From Methylotenera sp. (GTDB lineage: Bacteria; Pseudomonadota; Gammaproteobacteria; Burkholderiales; Methylophilaceae): a stretch of DNA of 64,000 nt. Position 1 is the stretch's first letter, and every line of letters begins with the position of its first letter. Both the position numbers and the translations under genes were made by a program. The notes beneath the pieces are model-generated. The model worked only from the letters and a program-made list of their open reading frames with translations. It searched no databases and was not told the origin of the DNA. This document shows positions 35,787 to 45,049 of the stretch, piece after piece. The DNA is taken from positions 1-64,000 of the forward strand of contig NZ_JAQSDC010000054.1 of NCBI RefSeq assembly GCF_029945705.1, in the 5' to 3' direction.

Positions 35787-36197
35787 TTAAAACGGTTTAA
35801 CAACAACCAGTATGACAATGATGGTGAGTGCAACAACTGGAAGCTCATTAAACCAGCGATACCAGATATGGCTGCGTGTATTTCTATCATGTTTAAAGTC
35901 GTTCACAAGCTTGCCACAATAAAAGTGGTAGGCAACAAGTATGGCAACCAGCGTTAATTTTGGGTGCATCCATTTACCAGTTACGCCATAGCCTAACCAT
36001 AACCAAAGGCCAAAAATAAGCGCTAATACAGCAAGAGGAAACATGAATCGATACAATTTACGTTCCATGAGTTTAAGTCGCTCTGATGTCGCGACATCAG
36101 TCACCATGGCGTGATTCACTAAAAGCCTAGGCAGGTAAAATAGCCCAGCAAACCAGCTCGTGACAAAAATAATGTGAAATGCCTTAACCCATAACAT
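35787..36197 (-). CDS. hemJ: Protoporphyrinogen IX oxidase HemJ (UPF0093/CopD-like)
   Basis: A 136-residue four-TM protein. The N-terminal MLWVKAFHIIFVTSWFAGLFYLPRLLVNH carries the conserved histidine of HemJ, and a later conserved segment is FGLWLWLGYGVTGKWMHPKL. HemJ oxidises protoporphyrinogen IX to protoporphyrin IX in haem synthesis in bacteria lacking HemG or HemY. The ATG at 36197 has AAGGA 8 nt upstream; a TTG one codon earlier is less likely. It lies between a TlpA-like gene and the TetR-like membrane protein in one minus-strand run. Confidence 0.88.
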   Translation of the reverse strand: MLWVKAFHIIFVTSWFAGLFYLPRLLVNHAMVTDVATSERLKLMERKLYRFMFPLAVLALIFGLWLWLGYGVTGKWMHPKLTLVAILVAYHFYCGKLVNDFKHDRNTRSHIWYRWFNELPVVALTIIVILVVVKPF

Positions 36198-36216
36198 CAA
36201 TAAAATCCTTTAATTA

Positions 36217-36726
36217 TCATCCATTTTTTGCAGTGAACTCTGCGCTTAATAGCTGATTTAACTTAATAAAATCTAACACACCAATTGTACGTTGTAACAG
36301 CCTACCTTGCTTATCAAAAATAAAGGTTGTCGGCGTTAAATCAACGTTACCAAATTTTTTTGTTACTTCTGCAAGTCCGTCATGCATCACTGGAAAAGGT
36401 AACTTCTTCTGCGTAACATAATTCAACACTTGTGCAGGAGGGTCGTAAGGCATAGCTACGGCAATAATTTCAAAGCCTTTTTTTTGGTATTGCTGATACG
36501 TATTCACCAATGCTGGCATTTCTGTTACACAGGCTAGGCAGTCAGTTGCCCAAAAATTGACTAATACTACTTTACCTTTTAAGCCCACCATGTTGATTTC
36601 TTTACCTTCAATGGTAGTGAAAGTCACGTCTGGTGCGGTATTTCTATTGTGGATAAGCACTGCTATAAAACCAAGTATTACCAATATAACGGCAGCAATT
36701 AATGATTTTTTAAATAATTTGTTCAT
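36217..36726 (-). CDS. TlpA-family thiol:disulfide oxidoreductase
   Basis: A 169-residue membrane-anchored thioredoxin-fold protein. The N-terminal TM segment is residues 8-25, and the active site is WATDCLACVTEMP with CxxC spacing. The cis-Pro region is NVDLTPTTFIFDKQG. TlpA/ResA-type proteins reduce periplasmic disulfides, often for cytochrome c or copper-site assembly. The partner is unknown. It is upstream of hemJ by 19 bp, which suggests a haem or cytochrome connection. Confidence 0.88.
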   Translation of the reverse strand: MNKLFKKSLIAAVILVILGFIAVLIHNRNTAPDVTFTTIEGKEINMVGLKGKVVLVNFWATDCLACVTEMPALVNTYQQYQKKGFEIIAVAMPYDPPAQVLNYVTQKKLPFPVMHDGLAEVTKKFGNVDLTPTTFIFDKQGRLLQRTIGVLDFIKLNQLLSAEFTAKNG

Positions 36727-36927
36727 ACAAATAGTCTATCTTATTTATAGTGGTAGTTCGCCCACATTGATGCGCAACTTAATGATTTATAGTCGGTCAT
36801 AAAAAACTTAAATAACCACAAAACAGTCGCGCTTATTTGCAGTGATTCAACATGTTATAATCACGTATCGTAATAGCAAAGCTATTTATCTAGACATTTA
36901 TGAAAAAAGACGTTGATCAAAAAAACA

Positions 36928-39900
36928 ATGAACGCACCTCTACATAGCAATATTCATCATGCAGAAGCACAGCCTGCAGCGCGCTTGCGCGAGATTCCTT
37001 ACAACTACACTTCATTTTCAGATCGAGAAATTGTCATTCGGTTCTTGGGCGAAGGTATATGGGAAACTCTAAACGAATTACGCGGTGAGCGTAAAACAGG
37101 CCGCTCTGCGCGCATGCTGTTTGAAGTTTTGGGTGATTTGTGGGTAGTGTCCCGCAACCCTTACTTGCAGGATGATTTGTTAGAAAATCCTAAACGTCGC
37201 AAGGCTTTAATAGATGCATTACATCATCGCATTGCTGCGATTGATGAACGTAATACTGGCAGCACAGCTAGCGATAAAGTCCAAAAAATGGTCTCTGCTG
37301 CCAAAAAAGCGGTAGATAAATTTGCTGATGATTTCCGTCAAACTTATGATTTGCGTAAAAAAGCACTGGCTAAGTTTACGAAAATCACGCGTAAAGATAA
37401 CGTTCAGTTTGATGGTTTAGCCAGAGTTTCACACGTAACAGACGCTACTGACTGGCGCGTTGAGTACCCGTTTGTGGTGCTTAACCCAGACACGGAAAAA
37501 GAAATTGCTTTCTTAGTGCGTGCTTGTATTGAGCTAGGGCTTACAGTGATTCCACGCGGTGGTGGTACAGGTTACACAGGCGGTGCGATTCCATTAACAC
37601 CTATGTCTGCCGTAATTAATACGGAAAAGCTAGACCAGCATACTGGCGTGCAAATGCGTACTTTGCCAGGTGTGGCAAGACAAGTGGCGACCATTGAGTG
37701 TGGTGCAGGTGTGGTGACACGCCGCGCGATGGAGGCTGCGACTGATGCAGGTTTAGAGTTTGCTTGTGACCCTACCTCAGCAGATGCCTCATGCATAGGT
37801 GGTAACGTTGCGATGAACGCGGGCGGTAAAAAAGCGGTGCTTTGGGGCACGGCTTTAGATAACCTCGCGTCATGGCGCATGGTGACGCCTGATGCCGAAT
37901 GGCTAGAGGTGGAGCGCTTAGACCATAACCTAGGCAAAATTCATGATATTGCCATCGCGCGCTTTAAAGTGAGCCGTTATGCGGAAGACATGAAAACTTT
38001 GCTGGCGAAGCCTGAAATATTAGAAATCGCAGGGCCTAGCTTCCGTAAAGTGGGTTTGGGTAAAGACGTTACTGATAAATTTTTGAGTGGATTACCAGGC
38101 ATACAAAAAGAAGGTTGCGATGGCTTAATTACTTCTGCGACATTTATTTTGCATCGTATGCCTAAGCATGTGCGCACGGTAGCCTTGGAATTTTTTGGCA
38201 ATGTATCGCACGCGGTACCAGCCATTGTTGAAATTAAAGATTATTTAGACGCGACTGCAAGAAAAGACCCGCTAGTGTTAATGGCTGGTCTTGAGCACAT
38301 GGATGAGCGCTATATCAAAGCCGTTGGTTATGCGACAAAAGCCGCACGCCAGCAACGTCCCAAAATGGTGTTGATTGCTGATATTGCCTCTGACGATGAG
38401 AATGCAGTGGGTGAAGCTGCTTCACATATCGTTCGGCTGTGTAATGCACGCGACGGCGAAGGTTTTATTGCTGTCTCAGCAGAGGCACGTAAAAAATTCT
38501 GGCTTGATCGTGCCCGCACTGCTGCCATTGCTAAACATACCAATGCCTTCAAAATCAACGAAGACGTGGTGATTCCGTTGCCACGTTTGGGTGATTACTC
38601 AGATGGTATCGAACGCATTAACATTGAACTTTCTATTAAAAACAAGCTGCAGTTGTTAGATGCTTTAGAGGCATTTATGCAAGGTGATTTACCCTTGCAA
38701 GCCGATGAAGATGGCAACGCTGATGCGCAAATGGTGCAATCAAAGCAATTGATTGCTTTACAATTGCTGCGTGATTTACGCGCTAAATGGCGCATGATTT
38801 TGAACACGCTAGATGAGCCCGTGAATGTGCTCGGTCAGCTTGGCGATACACTTGGTCAATATGAAAATGTGTTCCGCGCCGTGCAATCTTATGATTTACG
38901 CATTTCATGGAAGCGTGAACTTAAACGCCCGATGGCAGATATTTTTGCAGGTCGAGAGTATCAAAAAATATTAAATCGATGCGATGAGATTCACAAAACC
39001 GTACTCAAAGGTCGCGTATTCATTGCCTTGCATATGCATGCGGGTGACGGTAATGTTCACACTAACATTCCAGTGAACTCAGATGATTACGAAATGATGC
39101 GCACCGCGCATGAGGCCGTAGCGCGTGTAATGGCGCTAGCTAAGGGCTTGGATGGCGTGATTTCAGGCGAGCATGGTATAGGTATCACTAAAATGGAGTT
39201 TTTAGAAACTTCAACCATTGAAGCCTTTACCAAATACAAAAATAAAGTGGATCCGAATGGTCACTTTAACAAAGGTAAACTCATGGCAGGTTCAGGGCTT
39301 GAGAATGCTTATACGCCTAGCTTTGGTTTGCTTGAGCAAGAATCTATCATTATGGAGCAATCTGCTATTGGCGAGATTGCAGATTCAATCAGCGACTGTT
39401 TACGCTGCGGTAAATGTAAGCCAGTGTGTACCACGCACGTGCCGCGAGCTAATTTATTGTATAGTCCACGAAACAAGATTTTAGGCACATCTTTGTTGAT
39501 TGAAGCCTTCTTGTATGAAGAGCAAACGCGACGCGGTATTTCACTGAAACACTTTGACGAGTTTAACGATGTGGCAGACCATTGTACGGTTTGTCATAAA
39601 TGCCTAAACCCATGCCCAGTGGATATTGATTTTGGCGATGTTTCAGTGGCGATGCGTAACTTCTTGCGTGAGCAAGGTAAAAAACAATTCAACCCTGGTA
39701 CTGCCCTAGGTATGGCATTTTTGAATGCTAAAGACCCTGCAACGATTAAGTTGATGCGTACTTTTATGGTCACCATTGGCTATCGAGCACAAAGTTTTGC
39801 GCATAATTTAGCGAAGAAATTTCACCTGTTAAAAGATAAAATCAGACCGCCAGCCACTGTGGGCAAGCCGGAAATTAAGGCGCAGGTGATTCATTTTATC

Positions 39901-40806
39901 AATCGACCAATGCCGAAAAAGATGCCGACTAAAACGTCACGTGCGCTTTTGGGCATTGAAGATGACGCGATGATTCCAGTCATTCGCAACCCTAAACTTG
40001 TGACTGAAGATTCAGATGCGGTGTTTTACTTTCCAGGTTGTGGCTCAGAGCGTTTGTTCTCAAACGTAGGTTTGGCAACGCAAGCCATGTTATATGAAGT
40101 GGGCGCAATCACCGTATTGCCACCAGGTTACTTGTGTTGCGGCTACCCGCAAACGTCAAGCGGTAATCACGATAAAGGTCAGCAAATCACCACGGATAAC
40201 CGTGTGCTGTTCCATCGTGTGGCCAATACGCTGAATTATTTAGATATTAAGACGGTGATCGTATCTTGCGGTACATGTATGGACCAACTGCAGAAATACG
40301 AGTTTGAGAAAATATTCCCAGGTTGTAGGCTGTTAGATATCCACGAATATTTAATGGAAAAAGACATGAAGCTGGCAGGTATTACTGGTACAAAATATAT
40401 GTACCATGATCCATGCCATACGCCGATGAAAACATATAAGCCGCTCGAAGTGACGAATAAACTCATGGGTACAGATGTTCAGTTGAATGACCGTTGTTGT
40501 GGTGAAAGCGGTACCTTTGCTGTTGCACGCCCAGACATTGCCACGCAGGTGAAAATGCGTAAGCAGGAAGAGCTGGAAAAAGGCATGGGTAAAATGGGCT
40601 TAACAGTTGGTAATCCAGAAGAGAAAGTGAAAATTCTGACTTCATGTCCAAGCTGTTTGCAAGGTTTGTCTCGTTATGGCGAAGATACTGGTATCGAGGC
40701 AGATTACATTGTGGTTGAGATGGCGAAGCATATTCTAGGTGAGAATTGGATGCAGGAATATGTGGCGCGAGTAAACAATGGTGGGATTGAGAAGGTGCTG
40801 TTGTAG
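36928..40806 (+). CDS. Giant FAD/FMN and Fe-S oxidoreductase (DUF3683, GlcD-GlcF-type fusion)
   Basis: A 1292-residue multidomain protein. The order is an N-terminal DUF3683-like region (about 1-180), an FAD-binding PCMH domain ([14 protein letters not shown], about 190-370), an FAD-oxidase C-terminal domain (to about 760, with [13 protein letters not shown] and GEHGIGITK), two 4Fe-4S motifs ([11 protein letters not shown], about 824, and [12 protein letters not shown], about 888) and two CCG domains (FPGCGSERL...CCGYP and HDPCHTP...CCGESG). It joins what are GlcD and GlcF elsewhere, so it should oxidise a 2-hydroxy acid such as D-lactate or glycolate and pass electrons on. The substrate is not certain. 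The start is taken at ATG 36928; a TTG five codons earlier is possible. No strong ribosome site is visible. Confidence 0.9.
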   Translation: MNAPLHSNIHHAEAQPAARLREIPYNYTSFSDREIVIRFLGEGIWETLNELRGERKTGRSARMLFEVLGDLWVVSRNPYLQDDLLENPKRRKALIDALHHRIAAIDERNTGSTASDKVQKMVSAAKKAVDKFADDFRQTYDLRKKALAKFTKITRKDNVQFDGLARVSHVTDATDWRVEYPFVVLNPDTEKEIAFLVRACIELGLTVIPRGGGTGYTGGAIPLTPMSAVINTEKLDQHTGVQMRTLPGVARQVATIECGAGVVTRRAMEAATDAGLEFACDPTSADASCIGGNVAMNAGGKKAVLWGTALDNLASWRMVTPDAEWLEVERLDHNLGKIHDIAIARFKVSRYAEDMKTLLAKPEILEIAGPSFRKVGLGKDVTDKFLSGLPGIQKEGCDGLITSATFILHRMPKHVRTVALEFFGNVSHAVPAIVEIKDYLDATARKDPLVLMAGLEHMDERYIKAVGYATKAARQQRPKMVLIADIASDDENAVGEAASHIVRLCNARDGEGFIAVSAEARKKFWLDRARTAAIAKHTNAFKINEDVVIPLPRLGDYSDGIERINIELSIKNKLQLLDALEAFMQGDLPLQADEDGNADAQMVQSKQLIALQLLRDLRAKWRMILNTLDEPVNVLGQLGDTLGQYENVFRAVQSYDLRISWKRELKRPMADIFAGREYQKILNRCDEIHKTVLKGRVFIALHMHAGDGNVHTNIPVNSDDYEMMRTAHEAVARVMALAKGLDGVISGEHGIGITKMEFLETSTIEAFTKYKNKVDPNGHFNKGKLMAGSGLENAYTPSFGLLEQESIIMEQSAIGEIADSISDCLRCGKCKPVCTTHVPRANLLYSPRNKILGTSLLIEAFLYEEQTRRGISLKHFDEFNDVADHCTVCHKCLNPCPVDIDFGDVSVAMRNFLREQGKKQFNPGTALGMAFLNAKDPATIKLMRTFMVTIGYRAQSFAHNLAKKFHLLKDKIRPPATVGKPEIKAQVIHFINRPMPKKMPTKTSRALLGIEDDAMIPVIRNPKLVTEDSDAVFYFPGCGSERLFSNVGLATQAMLYEVGAITVLPPGYLCCGYPQTSSGNHDKGQQITTDNRVLFHRVANTLNYLDIKTVIVSCGTCMDQLQKYEFEKIFPGCRLLDIHEYLMEKDMKLAGITGTKYMYHDPCHTPMKTYKPLEVTNKLMGTDVQLNDRCCGESGTFAVARPDIATQVKMRKQEELEKGMGKMGLTVGNPEEKVKILTSCPSCLQGLSRYGEDTGIEADYIVVEMAKHILGENWMQEYVARVNNGGIEKVLL

Positions 40807-40856
40807 GTGATCTCTTTTTCATGTTGATTAATGTGAAATTGATGAAAGACGTGGAT

Positions 40857-40912
40857 AAAACCACCAAATACATTCTCTAAGGTAATGAGTACTTGTGTTT
40901 TGGTGGTTTTTT
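40857..40912 (+). terminator. Probable terminator after the giant oxidoreductase
   Basis: Twelve-bp arms (AAAACCACCAAA at 40857-40868 with TTTGGTGGTTTT at 40899-40910) surround a 30-nt loop that may fold further. A T-run ends the 3' arm. The long loop lowers confidence. Confidence 0.6.
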
Positions 40913-40969
40913 ATCGAATACATTAACAATGTAATTACTTAACGGTTCCTCAATTAATCACATTAATTC

Positions 40970-41455
40970 ATGATTCAAAAGATTCGATTATGTCTGTTTA
41001 ACTTGGCATTTAGATGCGCTCATAGCTCGTTGCATTTACCTCCTAAAGTCTTTCCTACAAGAGATTTGCCAGTATGCTACTCAAAAGAATCGTACGCGCC
41101 TGAGCAAGTCCGAGCATTAAATCGTTACCACATTGTTGTTGGAAAAAGTGAGTATGTATTTTGGTTTAAAGAGGGTGACCAGAATACTTGTTGGGTATCA
41201 ACTGTTTCAAATAGTATTGATGAGTTTATTCGGCAATTCTATAGAGAAAAAATATTTGGTCAGTTTGCCCCATATTCTCTTATAGTCACTCAAATGCTAT
41301 ATGGGCAATATATTGAGTTTGAAAAAAATGGTAAAGTAGGTGATTTTGAAAGAAAAAAATTAGAAGTTCAAAACAAACTTAGTTCTTTTCTTAATAGTTA
41401 TTTTAATACTAGCAAGTATAGGTTTTTGAAGTTTGTAATTAAGCTAATCGATTGA
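40970..41455 (+). CDS. Orphan hypothetical protein
   Basis: A 161-residue protein that I do not recognise. It is rich in Phe/Tyr/Lys with no signal peptide or clear TM segment. Residues 60-90 (YVFWFKEGDQNTCWVSTVSNS) look like beta strands, and the C-terminal third is charged and helical. No Shine-Dalgarno is seen before the ATG. It sits in AT-rich DNA between an intrinsic terminator and a 332-bp empty stretch, and its codon use is more AT-rich than neighbours. It may be a recently acquired gene, or a chance reading frame. Confidence 0.45.
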   Translation: MIQKIRLCLFNLAFRCAHSSLHLPPKVFPTRDLPVCYSKESYAPEQVRALNRYHIVVGKSEYVFWFKEGDQNTCWVSTVSNSIDEFIRQFYREKIFGQFAPYSLIVTQMLYGQYIEFEKNGKVGDFERKKLEVQNKLSSFLNSYFNTSKYRFLKFVIKLID

Positions 41456-41787
41456 AGTTGTAATTCGCAAACTAAATGCGAAGTTATTTTTTATACACCA
41501 CCTCGATAAGTGTTGAAATAGCTAGCTTTTGGTTTTTCTCTCAGTAACATGTTTATGTACCACAAAATTAATTACGATTCTTTACGTTTAGTTAACATGT
41601 TTGCTGAATTAATGTTGTTAAACTAATCTTCTAGTGTGCGTTAACCAACATAAATATTTTTTTATCTAGTTCATAATTAAAGTTATTCTTGAGTTTCTAT
41701 TTCATTTCTCGACGGGTTTATCTGCGTGAATGGATGGTTAATTTGGTTGGTTAATCAATCGTCGTTTTATTAGTTAAGGAAGTTGAT
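41456..41787. other. 332-bp AT-rich gap without a recognisable gene
   Basis: No ORF, RNA gene or good promoter was recognised. Several GTTAA/TTAAC words recur (for example near 41591, 41640 and 41738) without regular spacing. The end of the stretch should hold the promoter for the OmpA-like gene, whose AAGGAAG ribosome site is at about 41775. Confidence 0.5.
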
Positions 41788-42456
41788 ATGCGTAATAAAA
41801 TTATTGTAAGTTCTATCCTGGTTGCGTTTACATTGGGTGGTTGTGCCAACATGACGGAAACCCAAAAAGGCACCGCTAAAGGCGCGGGAATTGGCGCTGG
41901 TGTAGGTGCTGTTGTCGGTGCAATTGCAGGTAATACAAGAGGTGCTGTAATTGGTGCTGCCGTTGGTGCTGCTGCTGGTGGTGTAGCTGGTAACGTTTGG
42001 ACTAAGCGTCAAGAAGAGCAGAAAAGACAAATGGAAGAGGCTACCGCTGGTACAGGCGTTGCCGTTACGCAGACCGCTGATAATCGTTTGAAGTTAGATA
42101 TTCCAAGTGATATTTCGTTTGCTGTCGGTCGTGCGGATGTGCAACCTAACTTCAGAGCGATATTAGATACGTTTGCGAGTGGTTTGGTGACTAATCCAAA
42201 TAGTAATGTGACTATTATTGGTCACACTGACAGTACAGGTAGCGATGCTGTGAATAATCCATTGTCATTGAATCGTGCTGCCAGCGTGCGTGATTACCTA
42301 ACGAGCCGAAAAATTGCCAGCAGCCGTATTGCGATTGACGGTCGCGGTTCACGTGAGCCTCTAGTGGCGAATGATACTGCAGCAAATAAAGCTAAAAATC
42401 GTCGTGTAGAAATTTTTGTAGCTGAGCCTGCGGTTGCGCCAGCAACTAATAAGTAA
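41788..42456 (+). CDS. OmpA-family lipoprotein with glycine zipper (YiaD-like)
   Basis: A 222-residue outer-membrane lipoprotein. The signal ends TLGGC (Cys19). A glycine zipper spans about residues 30-70 (GAGIGAGVGAVVGAIAG and on) and the C-terminal OmpA domain spans about 105-215. The peptidoglycan-binding pattern is clear: TIIGHTDSTGSDAVNNPLSLNRAASVRDYL and GRGSREPLVANDTAANKAKNRRVEI. It should tether the outer membrane to peptidoglycan. A small Ala/Lys-rich lipoprotein gene follows by 45 bp. Confidence 0.93.
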   Translation: MRNKIIVSSILVAFTLGGCANMTETQKGTAKGAGIGAGVGAVVGAIAGNTRGAVIGAAVGAAAGGVAGNVWTKRQEEQKRQMEEATAGTGVAVTQTADNRLKLDIPSDISFAVGRADVQPNFRAILDTFASGLVTNPNSNVTIIGHTDSTGSDAVNNPLSLNRAASVRDYLTSRKIASSRIAIDGRGSREPLVANDTAANKAKNRRVEIFVAEPAVAPATNK

Positions 42457-42501
42457 TAAACTTTTCTACCCGTAGACCTACTATTTATAAAGGATTTAGA
42501 G

Positions 42502-42798
42502 ATGAATAAATTACTAAAAGTGTTGTTATTAAGTTTGGTTGTGACTGTAGGTTTTGCCGCATGTAGCAAAAAGGCAGAAGATGCAGCAGCAGAATCTGCT
42601 GAAAAAGCAAAAGAAGCTGTCACGGAAATGAAAGCAACGACTATTGATGCTGCCAAAGATGCAGCAGCTAAAACTGAGGATGCGGCTAAAGAAGCTGCTG
42701 CAGCTACACAAGCCGCAGCTGGTGAAGCTAAAGACGTTGCAGTAGATGCCGTGCAAGCGGCCAAAGATGCTGCTGCAAAAGACTCAGCAGCTAAGTAA
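42502..42798 (+). CDS. Small Ala/Lys-rich helical lipoprotein
   Basis: A 98-residue lipoprotein. The signal ends GFAAC (Cys21). The rest is almost entirely Ala, Lys, Glu and Asp in an alternating pattern (DAAKDAAAKTEDAAKEAAAATQ), which should form one long amphipathic helix. It resembles LEA-like or Lpp-like spacer proteins in composition, but no family can be named. An AAGGA ribosome site precedes the ATG. A perfect bidirectional terminator follows. Confidence 0.8.
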   Translation: MNKLLKVLLLSLVVTVGFAACSKKAEDAAAESAEKAKEAVTEMKATTIDAAKDAAAKTEDAAKEAAAATQAAAGEAKDVAVDAVQAAKDAAAKDSAAK

Positions 42799-42824
42799 TT
42801 TTTACGTATCTGTTCTCGGGATAC

Positions 42825-42860
42825 GCAATAAAAAAGGAGCCTAGGCTCCTTTTTTATTGC
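42825..42860. terminator. Bidirectional terminator, 36-bp perfect palindrome
   Basis: Each half reads GCAATAAAAAAGGAGCCT, with the exact reverse complement following and no spacer. Runs of A and T on both sides let it stop both the lipoprotein gene (+) and the convergent gene at 42875 (-). Confidence 0.92.
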
Positions 42861-42874
42861 CTGCTTTACGTTTG

Positions 42875-43603
42875 CTAAAAAGGCAAAAATACTGCGGTTG
42901 CAAGGCTTTGCACCACGCGTGAAATAAGTCGCTGTGACTTTTCCGCTAGAGTAATGGCAAATAAATCTGTACGACCTATCATTTTTCCAAACTCACGTTC
43001 AAATGATAAATTTTTGTCTTTATCATTAATTTCATTGCTCAATAAATATAGCGCGCCAGTTTCATCTCTAGCATTTGAGAGCTTCCAAGCGGCAATCTCA
43101 ATATTTCTCGACACGTTATACATGTGTTGCGGATCTATGCTGTCATTTAAGTAGAAGTCGGTTTTGTTACCGTGCGCTTTAAGGAGCATCGTGTGCAAGC
43201 CAACAATAAAGGCTAATACTCGGTCACCACTGAACTCCGGTTTAAACGCCAAGAATATAGCCTCGGTGCCTTGTTGATTGTTGATAGATTCAAATTGGTA
43301 ATGATGTTGCGCCACACCATTGAAGACCCAATTCACCATTTTTTCTGCGACATCTGGAGTGCTTTTTTGCAATTCGTGCGGGTTGCGCTTATATAGCTTT
43401 AGCATCAGTAAGCGCAAGCTTTCAGTATTTTCACGTATTTCAACATCTGCCATACGATCAGAGTCGCCCTTGCCAAGCTGGTTAATAGTGCTGCGGTCAT
43501 CTTGTTCAGGAATCGGCTTGGCGGCTTGAGTGGCTGTGTTGTTTGAAATGTTTGCGCAGGCTGGCAGCATTACAATTAGCAAAGCAACAATTGCGGGGCG
43601 CAT
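42875..43603 (-). CDS. Putative lipoprotein downstream of phoR
   Basis: A 242-residue protein. The N-terminus MRPAIVALLIVMLPAC is a lipoprotein signal with Cys16, which is why I start at 43603; the frame is open further upstream into phoR. The rest is mixed alpha/beta with no named motif (for example GVAQHHYQFESINN and RVLAFIVGLHTMLLKAH). It lies 10 bp after the phoR stop, so it is probably cotranscribed with phoB-phoR. The function is unknown; the place in the operon suggests a link to phosphate signalling or uptake. Confidence 0.7.
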   Translation of the reverse strand: MRPAIVALLIVMLPACANISNNTATQAAKPIPEQDDRSTINQLGKGDSDRMADVEIRENTESLRLLMLKLYKRNPHELQKSTPDVAEKMVNWVFNGVAQHHYQFESINNQQGTEAIFLAFKPEFSGDRVLAFIVGLHTMLLKAHGNKTDFYLNDSIDPQHMYNVSRNIEIAAWKLSNARDETGALYLLSNEINDKDKNLSFEREFGKMIGRTDLFAITLAEKSQRLISRVVQSLATAVFLPF

Positions 43604-43613
43604 TTTTAAGCTA

Positions 43614-44948
43614 TTATTTTTTAAGCGCAATACGTGCTTTAGGGAATACTGCGCTGAATGTGCTGCCTGCACCTAACTCACTAGAAATTTCCAGCTTAGC
43701 TTGATGGCGAATTAATATATGTTTAACAATTGATAAGCCAAGCCCTGTGCCGCCAGTTTCTCGGCTGCGACTGCGGTCTACTCGGTAAAATCGCTCGGTT
43801 AGTCTGTCAATATGTTGTTGTTCAATGCCAATCCCTGTGTCGCGCACTGAAAATACAGGTTCGCCATTCTGCAATGCCCAGCGGATAAAGATTTCACCCG
43901 TTTTGCCTGATTTCTTATCACCAGCTGGCGTATAACGTATGGCATTGCTGACTAAATTGCTAAAAACGCTACGGAGTTCATCTGCGGCGCCATGCAGGTT
44001 GAGTGTAGGATCAGCTTCAAGATGAATGATATGTTTAGCTTTATTCAAGCCCTGACTTAACCCAACACCATCATTTTGTACAGATTCTAATAAGTTCGAC
44101 ATATCGATTTCACTGTCGTCAGGCTCTTCGGTATTGCTTTCTATGGTGGATAGTGTGAGTAGGTCCTCAATAATCCGACGCATGCGTATGGTTTGGTCTT
44201 CCATCATCGTGAAATAATTTTTTAAGTTATCTGGTACCGCACCTTCCATGTCGGTCAACGTTTCTAAAAAGCCGCCGACTACGGTGAGAGGTGTGCGCAA
44301 CTCATGCGAAACATTTGCAATAAAATCTCTACGCATAATGTCTACTTTTTCGTACTGCGTCATGTTGCGACTAATTAATAACTTTTGATTATTGGCGAAT
44401 GGTATTAGTTGCATTTCGAGAGTGAGCTCAGCGTTGCGCCAAGATTTGAGCTTAAATGGCTCGTCATATTTTTCATTATATAAGTAAGCAATAAAGTGAC
44501 TATTGCGAATTAAATTAACCACTGGGAGCATTCTGTCAGTGACTAAATTTAATCCAAGCTGATGTTCAGCATTGGGCGTACACCATTCAATTTCATTACT
44601 GGCGCTTAGTATCACCAATCCGTCTGGCATTGCGCTGGTAGCAAGGTTAAAGCGCTCAAGTGCAGCGTTTAGTTGATTCTGATTTTGGTTGTTATTGCGC
44701 TCATATTTGAGTAGAGCAATGAAAATATCTTCCCACACACCTGAACCTTCGGGAATCTCTTTGAGACCCGGAGATTTAAACCAGTTTTGTAGTGCATGTA
44801 GCCAATAGATATGGCTTGCTATATAGAACAATAGGCCAGCAATGAATACGATAAGTGCGGTATTGATGCTAGTTATTAGCCAGAAAAATAGGCTGATGAC
44901 ACTTAGCGCACAAACGAATAGACCAGCTTTCCAACGAATATCTAGCAC
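43614..44948 (-). CDS. phoR: Phosphate regulon sensor histidine kinase
   Basis: A 444-residue membrane kinase with two N-terminal TM segments (about 8-27 and 30-50) and no periplasmic sensor domain. It has a PAS-like domain (about 97-200), HisKA with the phosphorylated histidine about 215 (FIANVSHELRTPLT) and a HATPase domain (NLVSNAIRYTPAG, DTGIGI, GGTGLGLSIVKH). This shape is PhoR: it senses phosphate through the Pst/PhoU system, not a ligand of its own. It follows phoB by 101 bp. Confidence 0.93.
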   Translation of the reverse strand: MLDIRWKAGLFVCALSVISLFFWLITSINTALIVFIAGLLFYIASHIYWLHALQNWFKSPGLKEIPEGSGVWEDIFIALLKYERNNNQNQNQLNAALERFNLATSAMPDGLVILSASNEIEWCTPNAEHQLGLNLVTDRMLPVVNLIRNSHFIAYLYNEKYDEPFKLKSWRNAELTLEMQLIPFANNQKLLISRNMTQYEKVDIMRRDFIANVSHELRTPLTVVGGFLETLTDMEGAVPDNLKNYFTMMEDQTIRMRRIIEDLLTLSTIESNTEEPDDSEIDMSNLLESVQNDGVGLSQGLNKAKHIIHLEADPTLNLHGAADELRSVFSNLVSNAIRYTPAGDKKSGKTGEIFIRWALQNGEPVFSVRDTGIGIEQQHIDRLTERFYRVDRSRSRETGGTGLGLSIVKHILIRHQAKLEISSELGAGSTFSAVFPKARIALKK

Positions 44949-45049
44949 AGATTAACTTTTTCAATAAATTGACGTCTACAATTATAGCGAGCTTTTTAGC
45001 AGAAAATTGAGCTATAACGTATATATTTAGTGACTGTTTAATCCTATGT

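Noticed and set aside
41456-41787. Repeated GTTAA words as a CRISPR-like or iteron array
   Set aside because: The words are 5-6 bp, unevenly spaced and expected by chance in AT-rich DNA.
42294-42764. A 156-codon open frame on the minus strand
   Set aside because: It is the mirror of the OmpA-like and Ala/Lys-rich genes; its Ala/Ser repeats come from their low-complexity codons.
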